64,000 bases of DNA from Brachybacterium endophyticum. Lineage in GTDB: Bacteria > Actinomycetota > Actinomycetes > Actinomycetales > Dermabacteraceae. Of the stretch, positions 24,248 to 33,365 are shown piece after piece (the first letter of the stretch is position 1; every line of letters starts with the position of its first letter). The notes under the pieces were generated by a model. It saw only the letters and a list, made by a program, of their open reading frames with translations, was not told the DNA's origin and searched no databases. The position numbers and the translations under genes are program-made. The DNA is taken from NCBI RefSeq assembly GCF_003130585.1, contig NZ_QFKX01000005.1:186001-250000 (forward strand). Direction: 5' to 3'.

Positions 24248-24901
24248 TCACTGCAGGATCGTCCCGATCGAGGCGATCAACCCGCCGCCCAGGAAAGCGC
24301 TGATGCCGATTACCAGCGGGGCGTTGTGCATGGTGGCGCCCTCACCGAGCGCATGGTGGGTGACCGCGTGGCCCTTCCCCCGTCGCAGCAGGGCGCGGTT
24401 GACGGGCCATGCGGCGAAGAAGGCGATGGTCAGGGAGATCGGCATCGAGAGCCAGAACAGCGGATCGGGCAGCCCGGCGTCCATCGCCCCGGGGATCACC
24501 AGCATGACGAGGTTGTCCACGATCTCCATGGTCGCGATCGAGATCGTGTCGGCGGCGAGCACCAGGCCGAGCGCGGCAGCGACGCCGATGCCGCCGCGCA
24601 CCAGGGGCAGGGCCGAGAGGGAGTAGCCGAACACGAACGCCAGGGCGATCGACAGCACCGTCGTCGGCAGATTGGCCCATCCGGCCGCGGCACCGACCAT
24701 CAGCCCGACGATCTCCCCGATGGAGCAGCCGGTCAGGCAGTGCAGGGTCGCGCCGACCGCCATCTGCGACATGTCGTGGGACTGTGAGGAGCCCTGCTCC
24801 CCGCCGTCGTGGTGGACGCCGTCGTGGTGCGCGGCGCCCCCATGATCGCCCTCGTCGCGTCGCTCGTGAGCGGGTGTCCCGCTTGGGGTCGGATCCTCCA
24901 C
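24248..24901 (-). CDS. DUF4396 membrane protein with His-rich N-terminus
   Basis: A 217-residue membrane protein. The first 45 residues are polar and rich in His, Asp and Glu. Then come LHCLTGCSIGEIVGLMVGAAAGW and about four to five hydrophobic helices, which I recognise as DUF4396. The two cysteines and the His cluster suggest metal contact, but the function is not known. The start is GTG with GAGGAGG upstream. It is divergent from the response regulator; TACCAT on the minus strand about 50 bp upstream may be its -10 box. Confidence 0.8.
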   Translation of the reverse strand: MEDPTPSGTPAHERRDEGDHGGAAHHDGVHHDGGEQGSSQSHDMSQMAVGATLHCLTGCSIGEIVGLMVGAAAGWANLPTTVLSIALAFVFGYSLSALPLVRGGIGVAAALGLVLAADTISIATMEIVDNLVMLVIPGAMDAGLPDPLFWLSMPISLTIAFFAAWPVNRALLRRGKGHAVTHHALGEGATMHNAPLVIGISAFLGGGLIASIGTILQ

Positions 24902-25061
24902 GGCAGCCTCCTCGTCGCGCTCGGTCTCTCGCCACCGGCCTGCGTCGATGGTAGGACCTGGGCACTCGAGAGCGTCCCAGTGGGCTGCGCTACCGTGATG
25001 ATCGGACGACAGGTCGCACTGGCCGTCGGCGGCCCCACGCTCAGGACCTGGAGGTGACCCG

Positions 25062-25676
25062 GTGGTCGAGGCTCCGATCTCGGTGATGCTCGTGGACGAC
25101 TACGAGGTGGTGCGCCGAGGGATCGCGACGGTCGTCGACGCGGATCCGCGACTGCGCATCGTGGGGGAGTCGGGAAGCGTCGCCGAGGCCGTGCGGCGTC
25201 TGCCGGCGATCCGCCCCGAGGTGCTGGTGGTGGACCTGCAGCTGCCCGACGGCACCGGGATCGACGTGATCCGGGAGGCGCGCGCCCTCGCCGAGGCGAC
25301 CCGGATCCTCGTGCTCACGAGCTTCGACGACGAGCCGGCGGTCCTGGAGTCCCGTGCGGCCGGTGCCGAGGGCCTGATGCTGAAGTCCGCTCGCGCGGCG
25401 GACATCGTGGCGGGGATCCTGACCGTCCACGAGGGCGGCAGCATCTGGCCCGAGGATCGCCCCTCCGAAGGGCCGGAGCTGTCGGCCTCGGACCGCAGGA
25501 TCGTCGAACTGATCGGTGACGGTCACTCCAACCGGGAGATCGCCGAGCAGCTCGGGATCGCCGAGAAGACCGTGAAGAACCGCGTGACCGTGATCCTTCA
25601 GGCCCTGGGCCTGCAACGCCGCACCCAGGTCACAGCGATGGTGGCCGCGAGACGGCGCGCCGGCTGGAAGCCCTGA
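25062..25676 (+). CDS. NarL/FixJ-family response regulator
   Basis: A 204-residue two-domain regulator. The receiver has the acidic pair DD at 12-13, phospho-acceptor Asp58 in VVDLQLPD and the Lys of LMLKS. The LuxR-type helix-turn-helix lies at about 137-200 (ELIGDGHSNREIAEQLGIAEKTVKNRV). GTG start with GGAGGTGA upstream; a TACCGT about 60 bp before the start is a possible -10. Its 3' end faces the histidine kinase gene with 12 bp between them, and the two probably form one system. Confidence 0.93.
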   Translation: MVEAPISVMLVDDYEVVRRGIATVVDADPRLRIVGESGSVAEAVRRLPAIRPEVLVVDLQLPDGTGIDVIREARALAEATRILVLTSFDDEPAVLESRAAGAEGLMLKSARAADIVAGILTVHEGGSIWPEDRPSEGPELSASDRRIVELIGDGHSNREIAEQLGIAEKTVKNRVTVILQALGLQRRTQVTAMVAARRRAGWKP

Positions 25677-25688
25677 GACACGCCGGGC

Positions 25689-26822
25689 TCACGCCGGTGG
25701 CAGCGTCACCCGCCAGTTGATCATCGTGCCCGGCTCCAGGGAGATCGCGTCGACCCAGCCCTGGTGCCTGCGCGCTCGGCTGGACATGTTCGCCAGGCCG
25801 CTGCGGCGGCTCACTCCCGGATCGATCCCGCGCCCGTTGTCGGAGACGGCGACCTGGACCACGCGGTCCACACCCTCGGAGAACAGCGTCACCGACACGG
25901 CGACGGCGCTCGCGTGGGCATGACGGGCCGCGTTCGCCAGGGCCTCACGGACCACGGCGACGACGTCCTCGGCGATCTCCTCGGGGACCTCGGCGTCCAT
26001 CTCGGCGGGCACCCGCGGCAGGCGCAGCGCGGGGGCGAAGCCGAGGCCGGCGGTCGCCAGGCCCGCCTCGTGGCGCAGACGTTCGGTGAGCGTCGCCGCG
26101 CTGCGCTCGCGGCGCAGGGACTGCACGATCTGTCGGATCTGCGCGACGGCGGTCTCGATGCCGAGCAGGGACGTCTCCACGGTGCGGCGGATCGAGGCGT
26201 TGGAGACCGCGCCCGCGGCGCCGTCCAGGGCCGAGGTCAGCGCCTCGAGCTCCATGCCGACGGCGAAGAGCTCCTGGATCGCGAGGTCGTGGAGGTCGCG
26301 CGCGATGCGTCGGCGCTCGTCGTCCAGGTCCTGCTCCCCGGAGCCACGACGGTCATCCAGAGAGAGGGAGATCAACAGGGCGAGCGGTTCGAGAGCCGTG
26401 CGCGCGTGCTCCAGGGTCGCCGCACCGTCCGTGTCCAGGACGAGCAGCGCGCCCACGCCCTGCTCGCCGGCCTCGACGATCTCGGCGACGGCACTCCAGG
26501 CGGTGCCCTCCAGTTCTAGCTCGCGGACCGCGCCCACGCCGGTCGGATCCGTCCCGGCCAGGGCCGCGTGCAGCGCGCTGCCCGTCGGGACCGCTGCTCC
26601 CAGCAGGGAGGGCACGGACAGGCCGTGGGCGACCTCGAGGGCCCAGGCGCCCGGGCCCTGCGGCAGCACGAGGGCGGCGGTCGATGCGCCCGTCCGGTCC
26701 GCCGCCGCGCGGACCAGGAGGTCCAGGAGGTCCTCGACGTCGCCCCCGGCGGCGACGGCCGCCGCGAGGTCGTGGAGGCTGGCGTCGGCGGGAGAGGGCG
26801 GCATCGGTTCGCTCGCACTCAC
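25689..26822 (-). CDS. GAF-domain sensor histidine kinase, last gene of the cyd operon
   Basis: A 377-residue cytoplasmic kinase without membrane helices. Residues 17-155 look like a GAF sensor domain. The dimerisation block RRIARDLHDLAIQELFAVGMEL carries His178, and the C-terminal ATPase has NAARHA and DNGRGI. The pattern is close to DevS/DosT-type kinases, some of which sense oxygen or redox state through GAF domains; ligand binding cannot be read here. The GTG start overlaps the cydC stop (GTGA), so it is made with cytochrome bd. Confidence 0.92.
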   Translation of the reverse strand: MSASEPMPPSPADASLHDLAAAVAAGGDVEDLLDLLVRAAADRTGASTAALVLPQGPGAWALEVAHGLSVPSLLGAAVPTGSALHAALAGTDPTGVGAVRELELEGTAWSAVAEIVEAGEQGVGALLVLDTDGAATLEHARTALEPLALLISLSLDDRRGSGEQDLDDERRRIARDLHDLAIQELFAVGMELEALTSALDGAAGAVSNASIRRTVETSLLGIETAVAQIRQIVQSLRRERSAATLTERLRHEAGLATAGLGFAPALRLPRVPAEMDAEVPEEIAEDVVAVVREALANAARHAHASAVAVSVTLFSEGVDRVVQVAVSDNGRGIDPGVSRRSGLANMSSRARRHQGWVDAISLEPGTMINWRVTLPPA

Positions 26823-28564
26823 GGCATCCTCCTCAGCTCGCTGGTGCCGTCGGGCCGGATCCGCAGCACGGGCGTGCCGGCCGGGATGGCTTCCTGACGA
26901 TGGGTGACCACGACGGTACTGGTCCCGACCGGGAGCAGCGAGCCGTCGGTGGGGTCGAGGAGACGGCGCAGCAGATCGTCCCCGCGGGCGAGATCGAGAT
27001 GCTCGGTGGGCTCGTCGAGCAGCGTGATCGGGGCCGCGCGCACCACCGCGCGGGCCAGCAGCAGGCGGCGGCGCTCCCCTCCGGAGACGGTGGTGCCGTC
27101 CGCGCCGAGCATCGAGTCCAGGCCCCGGGGCAGCATGCCCAGCCAGTCCGCGAGCCCGACGGCGTGCAGCGCCTCGAGGCAGACGTCGTCGGTGACGCCG
27201 CTGCGCACCACCCGCAGGTTCTCGCGCAGCGTGGTCGCGAAGACGTGGGCGTCCTCCGGGTAGGCGATCATGCGCTCACGCACGGTCTCCTCCGGCAGGT
27301 GGGCGAGGCCGGAGCCGTCGAGCGAGACGCTGCCGGCGACCGGCTCGAGGAGCCCGGCCAGGGTCAGCAGGAGCGTCGTCTTGCCTGTCCCCGACGCGCC
27401 GACGACAGCCATGCGCTCCCCGGGCGCCAGGTGCAGATCCAGGGCGCGCACGCGGACGGCCTCCGGACCGTACCCCGCATGCAGTCCGCGGGCCTCGAGC
27501 ACGGGGGCTCGAGCGGACCCGGGCGCGGTGCCGCGGCCCCGATCGGCTCCGGTCCACGCGTCCGGGGCCCTCGTGGCGCCCTCGGTCGGGGCCGCAGGAT
27601 CGGTCTCGAGGGCGTCAGGGCCGACGGCCGCCGCGAGCCTGCCGGCCGCAGCGCGGGAGCGGGCGAGCTGCGAGGCGGCGGCGGGCAGCGTGGTGACGGC
27701 CTCGAAGCTGCTGAGCGGCAGCAGCAGGAGGACCCCGACGGCGCCGGCGCTCGCGCCGCCGCCCATCCAGGCGGCGCCCGCCGCGACCACCGAGCCGAGG
27801 AGGGCGAGGACCATCACCGCGGGGACTGTGGCGGAAGCCAGGGCCGAGGGCAGTGCCGCCCGGTCGATCGCCGCGTCGTGCGCCCGCTGCGCCCGCGCCA
27901 GGCCCTCGAGCCGCCCCTCCAGGCGGCCCTGGACCCGCAGCGCGCTCGCATCGTCCAGGACCTCGAGGGCGTCGGCCGTGAGGTCGGAGCGGGTGGTGAC
28001 CACGGCCGTCTCGGTGAGGCGCGCGGCGCGATGGGCGGTGATCGGCGCCAGCACGCCCGCCATCAGCAGCGCGATCAGCATGCACAGCGCCGCCGGGATG
28101 CTGAGCGGGAGGATCGTGACCACCACGGCGCCGGCCATCACGAGGGCGACGAGCCCTGGGACGATCGCGCGGATCACGAGATCGCCGAGCTCCTGGGCGT
28201 CGTCCCCGAGCCGTGCCAGCAGGTCCCCGCGACGCATCCGGGCCAGGGAGTCGTCGCGCCGTCTCGCCAGCGCGATGTACAGGTTCGTGCGCAGCGAGAC
28301 CACGCCGCGCAGGGCGACGTCGTGGGTGAGCATCCGCTCGGCCCAGCGGAACACCCCGCGGGAGACGCCGAGACCGCGCACCGCGACCACGGCGACCGTC
28401 AGGTCCAGCACGTTCGGCATCGTCCAGGCGGTCGTGATCAGCCAGGCCGAGACCGCCGCGAGGGCGAAGGCCGCACCGAGCGTCGCGGAGCCGGCCGCGA
28501 CCGCTGCCGTCAGACGCGCGGGCGGGATCTCGAGCATGCCGAGCAGGCGGCGCAGCGGGGTCAT
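26819..28564 (-). CDS. cydC: ABC exporter subunit CydC
   Basis: A 581-residue half-transporter: about six membrane helices, then an ATPase with Walker A GASGTGKT, signature VSGGERRR and Walker B LLDEPTEHLD. CydDC exports cysteine and glutathione and is needed to assemble cytochrome bd. A Pro/Ala-rich linker of about 50 residues separates the two halves. The ATG overlaps the cydD stop. Confidence 0.95.
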   Translation of the reverse strand: MTPLRRLLGMLEIPPARLTAAVAAGSATLGAAFALAAVSAWLITTAWTMPNVLDLTVAVVAVRGLGVSRGVFRWAERMLTHDVALRGVVSLRTNLYIALARRRDDSLARMRRGDLLARLGDDAQELGDLVIRAIVPGLVALVMAGAVVVTILPLSIPAALCMLIALLMAGVLAPITAHRAARLTETAVVTTRSDLTADALEVLDDASALRVQGRLEGRLEGLARAQRAHDAAIDRAALPSALASATVPAVMVLALLGSVVAAGAAWMGGGASAGAVGVLLLLPLSSFEAVTTLPAAASQLARSRAAAGRLAAAVGPDALETDPAAPTEGATRAPDAWTGADRGRGTAPGSARAPVLEARGLHAGYGPEAVRVRALDLHLAPGERMAVVGASGTGKTTLLLTLAGLLEPVAGSVSLDGSGLAHLPEETVRERMIAYPEDAHVFATTLRENLRVVRSGVTDDVCLEALHAVGLADWLGMLPRGLDSMLGADGTTVSGGERRRLLLARAVVRAAPITLLDEPTEHLDLARGDDLLRRLLDPTDGSLLPVGTSTVVVTHRQEAIPAGTPVLRIRPDGTSELRRMP

Positions 28565-30297
28565 CGGCTCTCACCCGCCTCGACCTCGGCCGACGTCCCG
28601 ACCGAGGACCCGAGTGCCGCCGGCGCCGACTCCTCTTCTGTCGTGGGTGCGATCTCGCTGACGACGTCCGCCACCTCGAGCAGCGGGGAGCGGTGGGCGA
28701 TCAGCACGACGGTACGGCCGGCGGAGTGCAGGGACCGCACCAGCTCGAGGACTCTCTCCTCGCTCGCCCCGTCGAGATGCGCGGTGGGCTCGTCCAGGAT
28801 CACCACGGGTGCGGGGGAGAGCAGCGCCCGTGCCAGCGCGAGGCGCTGGCGCTCCCCGAGGGACAGGCCGTTGCCGCCGCGCCCGAGCGGTGCCTCCCAG
28901 CCGCGCGTCGCGACGACGTCGTCGAGGCCGGCTGCGCGCGCCGCCTCCTCGAGAGCCTCCTGGCCGGTCCCCTCGGGGGCGACCTCGGCGAGCACGGAGC
29001 GGATCGTGCCGAGCGGCAGCACCGGGCGCTGCGGCAGATGGACGAGCTGGGTGTAGAAGCTCTGCCGACGCACCGAGCGCACGTCGTGCACGGAGCCGTC
29101 GGTCGTGACCACCTCGGCCCGGCCGTCGTCGGGCTCGAGGAGTCCGAGCAGCACCTGCACCGCGGTGGTCTTGCCGCTGCCGCTGGGGCCGGCGATCGCG
29201 TGCACGGTGCCGGGCCGGATCTCGAGGGAGGCCCGGTGCGGGGCGAGGCCGTCCCGGGAGCGGACCGACACGTCCACCAGGCGCAGGGTCGAGGTGCGCA
29301 GGTCCGGGCAGTCGACGGTGCCGTCGGCCGGGACGGGCTCGGCGAGCACGTCGAGGGAGGCGGAGACGGCGGCGACGCCGTCCGTCGAGGCGTGGAACTG
29401 GGCACCGACCTGCCGCAGCGGGAGGTAGACCTCAGGGACGAGCACGAGCACGGCGATCGCCGGCGCCAGCTCCATCTGTCCGTAGACCAGGCGCATACCG
29501 ATCTCGACGGCGACGAGGGCCACGCACAGCGTCGCCAGCAGCTCGAGGACCATGGAGGAGAGGAAGGCGAAGCGCAGCGTTCCCATCGTGGAGCTGCGAT
29601 GGCGCTCCCCGAGGTCACGCACCATCGTCTCGGGACCCTTCTGCCGGCCCAGCGCTCGCAGGGTGGGCAAGCCCTCGACGAGATCCAGCATCTGCGCCCA
29701 CAGGCTGCGGGTGTCGGCGAGGAGGCGTTCGGAGCGGCCGACGGTGAGCTTCCCGATCAGGATCATGAACAGGGGGACCAGCGGCAGGGTGACCGCCGCG
29801 ACCAGGGCGCTGAGCGGGTCCTGCCACAGGATCGTCACGAGGACGAGGGGCGTGACCGTGGCCGAGAGCAGGAGCTGGGGCACGTAGCCGACCAGATAGG
29901 GACGGAGGTTCTCGACGCCGGTGGTGGCGAGGGTGGTGAGGTCGGCGCCGCGTCCGGCTGCGGCGCGCGGTCCCAGACGCGCCCCATGCTCGACGAGTCG
30001 TCCGCGCAGGTCGGCGATCGCGTCGGTCGCGGCCCGGTGGGCGGATCGCTGCTCGGCGAGGACGGCGAGAGCGCGGACCATGAGTGCGAGGACGAGGCCG
30101 ACGAGGAGACCAGGGGCATCTGTCGGGGAGCGGTGATGGACGAGGAGGTCGGAGCCCAGGTGGGCGAGGATCAGAGCGGTGGCGATCACGGCCGCCGCCT
30201 GCACGAGGCCGAGGGCGGTCGTGCGCAGCACGTGGACACGGGCGGCGCGGACCTCGCGCAGCAGGCGCGGGTCGAGCGGGGCGCGGCTGATGCTCAC
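28561..30297 (-). CDS. cydD: ABC exporter subunit CydD
   Basis: A 578-residue half-transporter with an N-terminal membrane domain and an ATPase with Walker A GPSGSGKT, a divergent signature LSLGERQR and Walker B ILDEPTAHLD. It pairs with CydC. The start is GTG at 30297, overlapping the cydB stop (GTGA); longer open frame upstream is the shadow of cydB. The last 30 residues are a polar tail. Confidence 0.95.
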   Translation of the reverse strand: MSISRAPLDPRLLREVRAARVHVLRTTALGLVQAAAVIATALILAHLGSDLLVHHRSPTDAPGLLVGLVLALMVRALAVLAEQRSAHRAATDAIADLRGRLVEHGARLGPRAAAGRGADLTTLATTGVENLRPYLVGYVPQLLLSATVTPLVLVTILWQDPLSALVAAVTLPLVPLFMILIGKLTVGRSERLLADTRSLWAQMLDLVEGLPTLRALGRQKGPETMVRDLGERHRSSTMGTLRFAFLSSMVLELLATLCVALVAVEIGMRLVYGQMELAPAIAVLVLVPEVYLPLRQVGAQFHASTDGVAAVSASLDVLAEPVPADGTVDCPDLRTSTLRLVDVSVRSRDGLAPHRASLEIRPGTVHAIAGPSGSGKTTAVQVLLGLLEPDDGRAEVVTTDGSVHDVRSVRRQSFYTQLVHLPQRPVLPLGTIRSVLAEVAPEGTGQEALEEAARAAGLDDVVATRGWEAPLGRGGNGLSLGERQRLALARALLSPAPVVILDEPTAHLDGASEERVLELVRSLHSAGRTVVLIAHRSPLLEVADVVSEIAPTTEEESAPAALGSSVGTSAEVEAGESR

Positions 30298-31382
30298 TCC
30301 TGCTCGAAGGCCGCGCGGTACCCGCGGCGCGCCCTCTCGAACAGCCCGTCCTGGTCCGAGTCCGTGCCCTCGACCCGATGGCGGAACACCCAGTAGGCCC
30401 AGATCTGGTACGCGATGACGAGGGGCAGGAAGATCGCCGCGGAGATCGCCATCACCCCCAGGGTGTGGCCGCTCGAGGACGCGTTCGCGACGGTGAGCGA
30501 GTTCGCCGCCCGGTTCGCCGCGGGCATGACGTAGGGGAACAGGCCGCCGAACAGCTGCACACCCGCGGCGGCGATCGCGATCGCGCTCGCGGTGAAGGCG
30601 AGTCCGGTGCGGCGGGCCAGGTTCGCCGGGATCACGGCGAGCAGGCCGAGCGCTGCGATCACCAGCGGGATCCAGGTGAGCGCGGTGTGGGAGGCGGTGA
30701 GCTGCTCCCACACCAGGAACACCCCTGCAGCGATCAACGTCGGCACGACGAGGATCGAGGCGAGCCGTCGGGCGTCGGAGCGCAGCGGGTCACGGGTGCG
30801 CAGGGCGAGGTAGAGGGTGCCGTGCAACCAGAACAGCAGCACGAACACGATCCCGCCCAGCAGGCCGAAGGGGGAGAGCAGGCCGAGCATCGAGGTGGTC
30901 ACCCAGCTGCGCTCGTCGATCGAGACGCCGGCGACGATGTTGGCGAAGGCCACGCCCCACAGCAGCGCCGGAAGCAGCGCGGTGATCACATGGACGACGT
31001 CCCAGGCGGTGCGCCAGCGGTGGCCCTGCTCCTTCTCCCGCCACTTGAAGGCGCACACGCGCAGGATCAGCGAGAGCAGGATCAGCAGCAGCGGCAGGTA
31101 GAAGCCCGAGAACAGCGTCGCGTACCACTCGGGGAAGGCCGCGAACAGGCAGGCGCCGCCCGCGATCAGCCACACCTCGTTGCCGTCCCACACAGGGCCG
31201 ACTGTCTTCAGGATGGTGCCGCGACGCTCGCTCGCCGCGGCGCCGCGACCGCGCCCCAGGGCGGCCACGTTCATGCCGACGCCGAAGTCGAAGCCCTCGA
31301 GGACGAAGTAGGCGGTGAACATCAGGGCGATCAGGCAGAACCAGAGCGTCTGCAGGGCAGTGGGCTGGAGCAGGAGATCCAT
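30294..31382 (-). CDS. cydB: Cytochrome bd ubiquinol/menaquinol oxidase subunit II
   Basis: A 362-residue membrane protein with about eight to nine helices. LEGFDFGVGM near residue 30 and GPVWDGNEVWLIAGG near residue 62 are the CydB signatures. With CydA it forms the high-affinity terminal oxidase that reduces oxygen without proton pumping. It follows cydA by 12 bp. Confidence 0.97.
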   Translation of the reverse strand: MDLLLQPTALQTLWFCLIALMFTAYFVLEGFDFGVGMNVAALGRGRGAAASERRGTILKTVGPVWDGNEVWLIAGGACLFAAFPEWYATLFSGFYLPLLLILLSLILRVCAFKWREKEQGHRWRTAWDVVHVITALLPALLWGVAFANIVAGVSIDERSWVTTSMLGLLSPFGLLGGIVFVLLFWLHGTLYLALRTRDPLRSDARRLASILVVPTLIAAGVFLVWEQLTASHTALTWIPLVIAALGLLAVIPANLARRTGLAFTASAIAIAAAGVQLFGGLFPYVMPAANRAANSLTVANASSSGHTLGVMAISAAIFLPLVIAYQIWAYWVFRHRVEGTDSDQDGLFERARRGYRAAFEQE

Positions 31383-31394
31383 GACGTCGCCGCC

Positions 31395-32951
31395 TCAGTA
31401 GTCGAAGGACAGGGTCGGGGTGTCGAGCTCCTGGGTCTTCCGGTCCCGCCGGGGGATCGGTATGCCCTTCAGAGCCGCACGGCGCATCAGCCCGAACCAG
31501 AGCACGGCGAGCACCCCGTAGACCACCGTGAAGCACACGAGCGAGGCGATCACCGTCGCCGAGCCGTGGGGCGAGACGCCCTGCTGGGTCATCAGGTGCA
31601 CGGTGGGGTCCTCGGGATTCGGGACCACCACCCAGGGCTGGCGGCCGATCTCGGTGAACACCCAGCCGGCGGAGTTCGCCAGGAACGGCATGGGGATCGC
31701 GAGCACCGCGAACCACCGGAAGAGGTTCGAGCCGCTGGTGCGGGCGTTCTCACCGCGCCCGCGGGTGATCCACAGGGCCCAGAAGGCGAGGATCGCGCTG
31801 AAGCCGGCGAGCCCGATCATGAGGCGGAACGACCAGTAGGTGACGAACAGGTTCGGACGGTAATCGGCCTGATGGGTGTCCCCGTGGACGTCGGTGACGG
31901 TCTCCCCGAACTGCTGCTGGTACTGCGGCTGCAGCTGGTCGACGCCCTGCAACGTGGAGTCGAAGGTGTGGGTGGCCAGGAAGGAGGTGACGTTCGGGAT
32001 CTCGATCAGGTGGGTGACGCTCGAGCAGTCCTGGGCGAAGGCGTCGGGGCCGCCCACCGTGAGGATCGAGAAGTCCGCCCCGGTCTGGGTCTCGCACAGC
32101 GCCTCGGCGGAGGCCATCTTCATCGGCTGCTGCTTGAACATGATCTGGCCCTGGAGGTCCCCGGAGATCACGAGGGCGAGGCCGGCGATGAACATCGCGA
32201 TGACGCCGAAGCGCAGGGCCGGGCGGAAGACGGTGCGCGCCTGGGTGTCGTGCGCGGCGCCCTCCTCGGTGGTCAGTCCGATCTCGCGGGCCTTGTTGTG
32301 GTGGATCACCATGTGCCAGGCGGCGACACCGGTCACGAACGCCGCCGCCACCAGCCAGGCCCCCGCGACCACGTGGGGGAACGCGGCGAGGGTGGTGATG
32401 TTCGTGAGCACCGCGAACAGACCGCCCTTGTCGGGGTCGAGCTCGGCGCGTCCGGTCTGCGGGTTCAGCGACGCCCCCACCGGGTGCTGCATGAACGAGT
32501 TAGCGGCGACGATGAAGTACGCCGAGGCGGTGGTGCCCAGGGCGACGCACCAGATGGTCAGCAGGTGGATCTTCTCCGGGAGCTTCCCCCAGCCGAAGAT
32601 CCACAGACCCAGGAACACCGACTCCAGGAAGAACGCCGCCAGCCCCTCGAGGGCGAGGGGCGCACCGAACACGTCACCCACGAACCGTGCGTATTCCGAC
32701 CAGTTCATGCCGAACTGGAACTCCTGCACCAGCCCGGTGGCGATGCCGATCCCGAAGTTGACGATCAGCATCGAGCCGAAGAACTTCGTCAGCCGCGTCC
32801 AGGCGTCCTTGCGCACCGCGTCGCGCGAGCGCATCGCCACGGTCTGCATGATCGCCACGAGCAGCGACAACCCGATCGTGAGCGGGACGAACAGGAAGTG
32901 GTAGACGGTCGTGATCCCGAACTGCCACCGAGCGAGGTCGAGGGCTTCCAT
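31395..32951 (-). CDS. cydA: Cytochrome bd oxidase subunit I
   Basis: A 518-residue subunit that carries hemes b558, b595 and d. His18 in TVYHFLF matches the conserved axial ligand of E. coli His19; PHVVAGAWL supplies the second His, and GRQPW marks the end of the quinol loop. The Q-loop is the short type. AGGGAG lies 6 bp before the ATG. It is the first gene of cydA-cydB-cydD-cydC-kinase, an arrangement for low-oxygen or stress respiration. Confidence 0.97.
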   Translation of the reverse strand: MEALDLARWQFGITTVYHFLFVPLTIGLSLLVAIMQTVAMRSRDAVRKDAWTRLTKFFGSMLIVNFGIGIATGLVQEFQFGMNWSEYARFVGDVFGAPLALEGLAAFFLESVFLGLWIFGWGKLPEKIHLLTIWCVALGTTASAYFIVAANSFMQHPVGASLNPQTGRAELDPDKGGLFAVLTNITTLAAFPHVVAGAWLVAAAFVTGVAAWHMVIHHNKAREIGLTTEEGAAHDTQARTVFRPALRFGVIAMFIAGLALVISGDLQGQIMFKQQPMKMASAEALCETQTGADFSILTVGGPDAFAQDCSSVTHLIEIPNVTSFLATHTFDSTLQGVDQLQPQYQQQFGETVTDVHGDTHQADYRPNLFVTYWSFRLMIGLAGFSAILAFWALWITRGRGENARTSGSNLFRWFAVLAIPMPFLANSAGWVFTEIGRQPWVVVPNPEDPTVHLMTQQGVSPHGSATVIASLVCFTVVYGVLAVLWFGLMRRAALKGIPIPRRDRKTQELDTPTLSFDY

Positions 32952-33365
32952 GGTGCTCCCTGGGGCGAGGGTGCGACGTGCGAGTGCGCCGCTTGTGGAA
33001 CCACAGTAGGACCGCCCGTGAGCGGTCCACAGGGACGATGGTCCTCTCCCGGAGCCGGGGATCTGCCGGATGGGTCACGCTCCGGGGATCGGCTCGTGAT
33101 GCGGACGGGGTCCGCGCCTGGGCACCGACGCTGTGCCATACTGCCGGGAGCGCTCTTCCTCCGCGCACCCGGGGGAAGAACCTCTTCGGAGTCGGACCTG
33201 CCGCGCACCGATACCGCGCTTCGCGCGATCGTGATGCGTCGAGCTGCCGACATCGCCGCGCTCCCCGACGGGAGCTGCGCGCCGAGGAGGGCGAACGACT
33301 TCCGTCCATCAGGACGATGACCGCAGGGCCCGGGGTGCGACGGACCCTCTATGAGGAGCAGCCCC
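32952..33365. other. Divergent intergenic region cydA/rne
   Basis: 414 bp without a supported gene. The cydA-proximal end holds the promoter/palindrome cluster at 32994-33031. The rne-proximal end holds GAGGAG before the rne ATG. I see no clear rne promoter; the middle part is GC-rich with several short inverted repeats. rne mRNA often has a long regulated leader in bacteria, which would fit. Confidence 0.5.
32994..33031 (-). promoter_or_regulatory. cydA promoter overlapped by two palindromes
   Basis: On the minus strand TACTGT (33003-33008) is a likely -10 box 51 bp before the cydA ATG. It overlaps the palindrome TGTGG-NN-CCACA (32994-33005). The spacer up to the weak -35 is filled by a second palindrome, GGACCGC/GCGGTCC with a 6-bp loop (33009-33028). 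Both suggest a repressor site. Neither fits the Rex (TGTGAANNNNNNTTCACA) or CRP patterns well. Confidence 0.55.

Noticed and set aside
26684-29056. A 790-codon plus-strand open frame opposite cydC and the kinase
   Set aside because: Shadow frame of two strongly supported genes on the minus strand.
32994-33005. Rex or CRP/FNR site at cydA
   Set aside because: The arms TGTGG/CCACA are only 2 bp apart; Rex and CRP sites have a 6-bp gap with TGTGA-type arms.
30378-33320. A 980-codon open frame on the plus strand opposite cydB and cydA
   Set aside because: It is the complement of two certain membrane-protein genes; its translation is rich in Gly, Glu, His and Gln with no fold, a usual shadow in GC-rich DNA.
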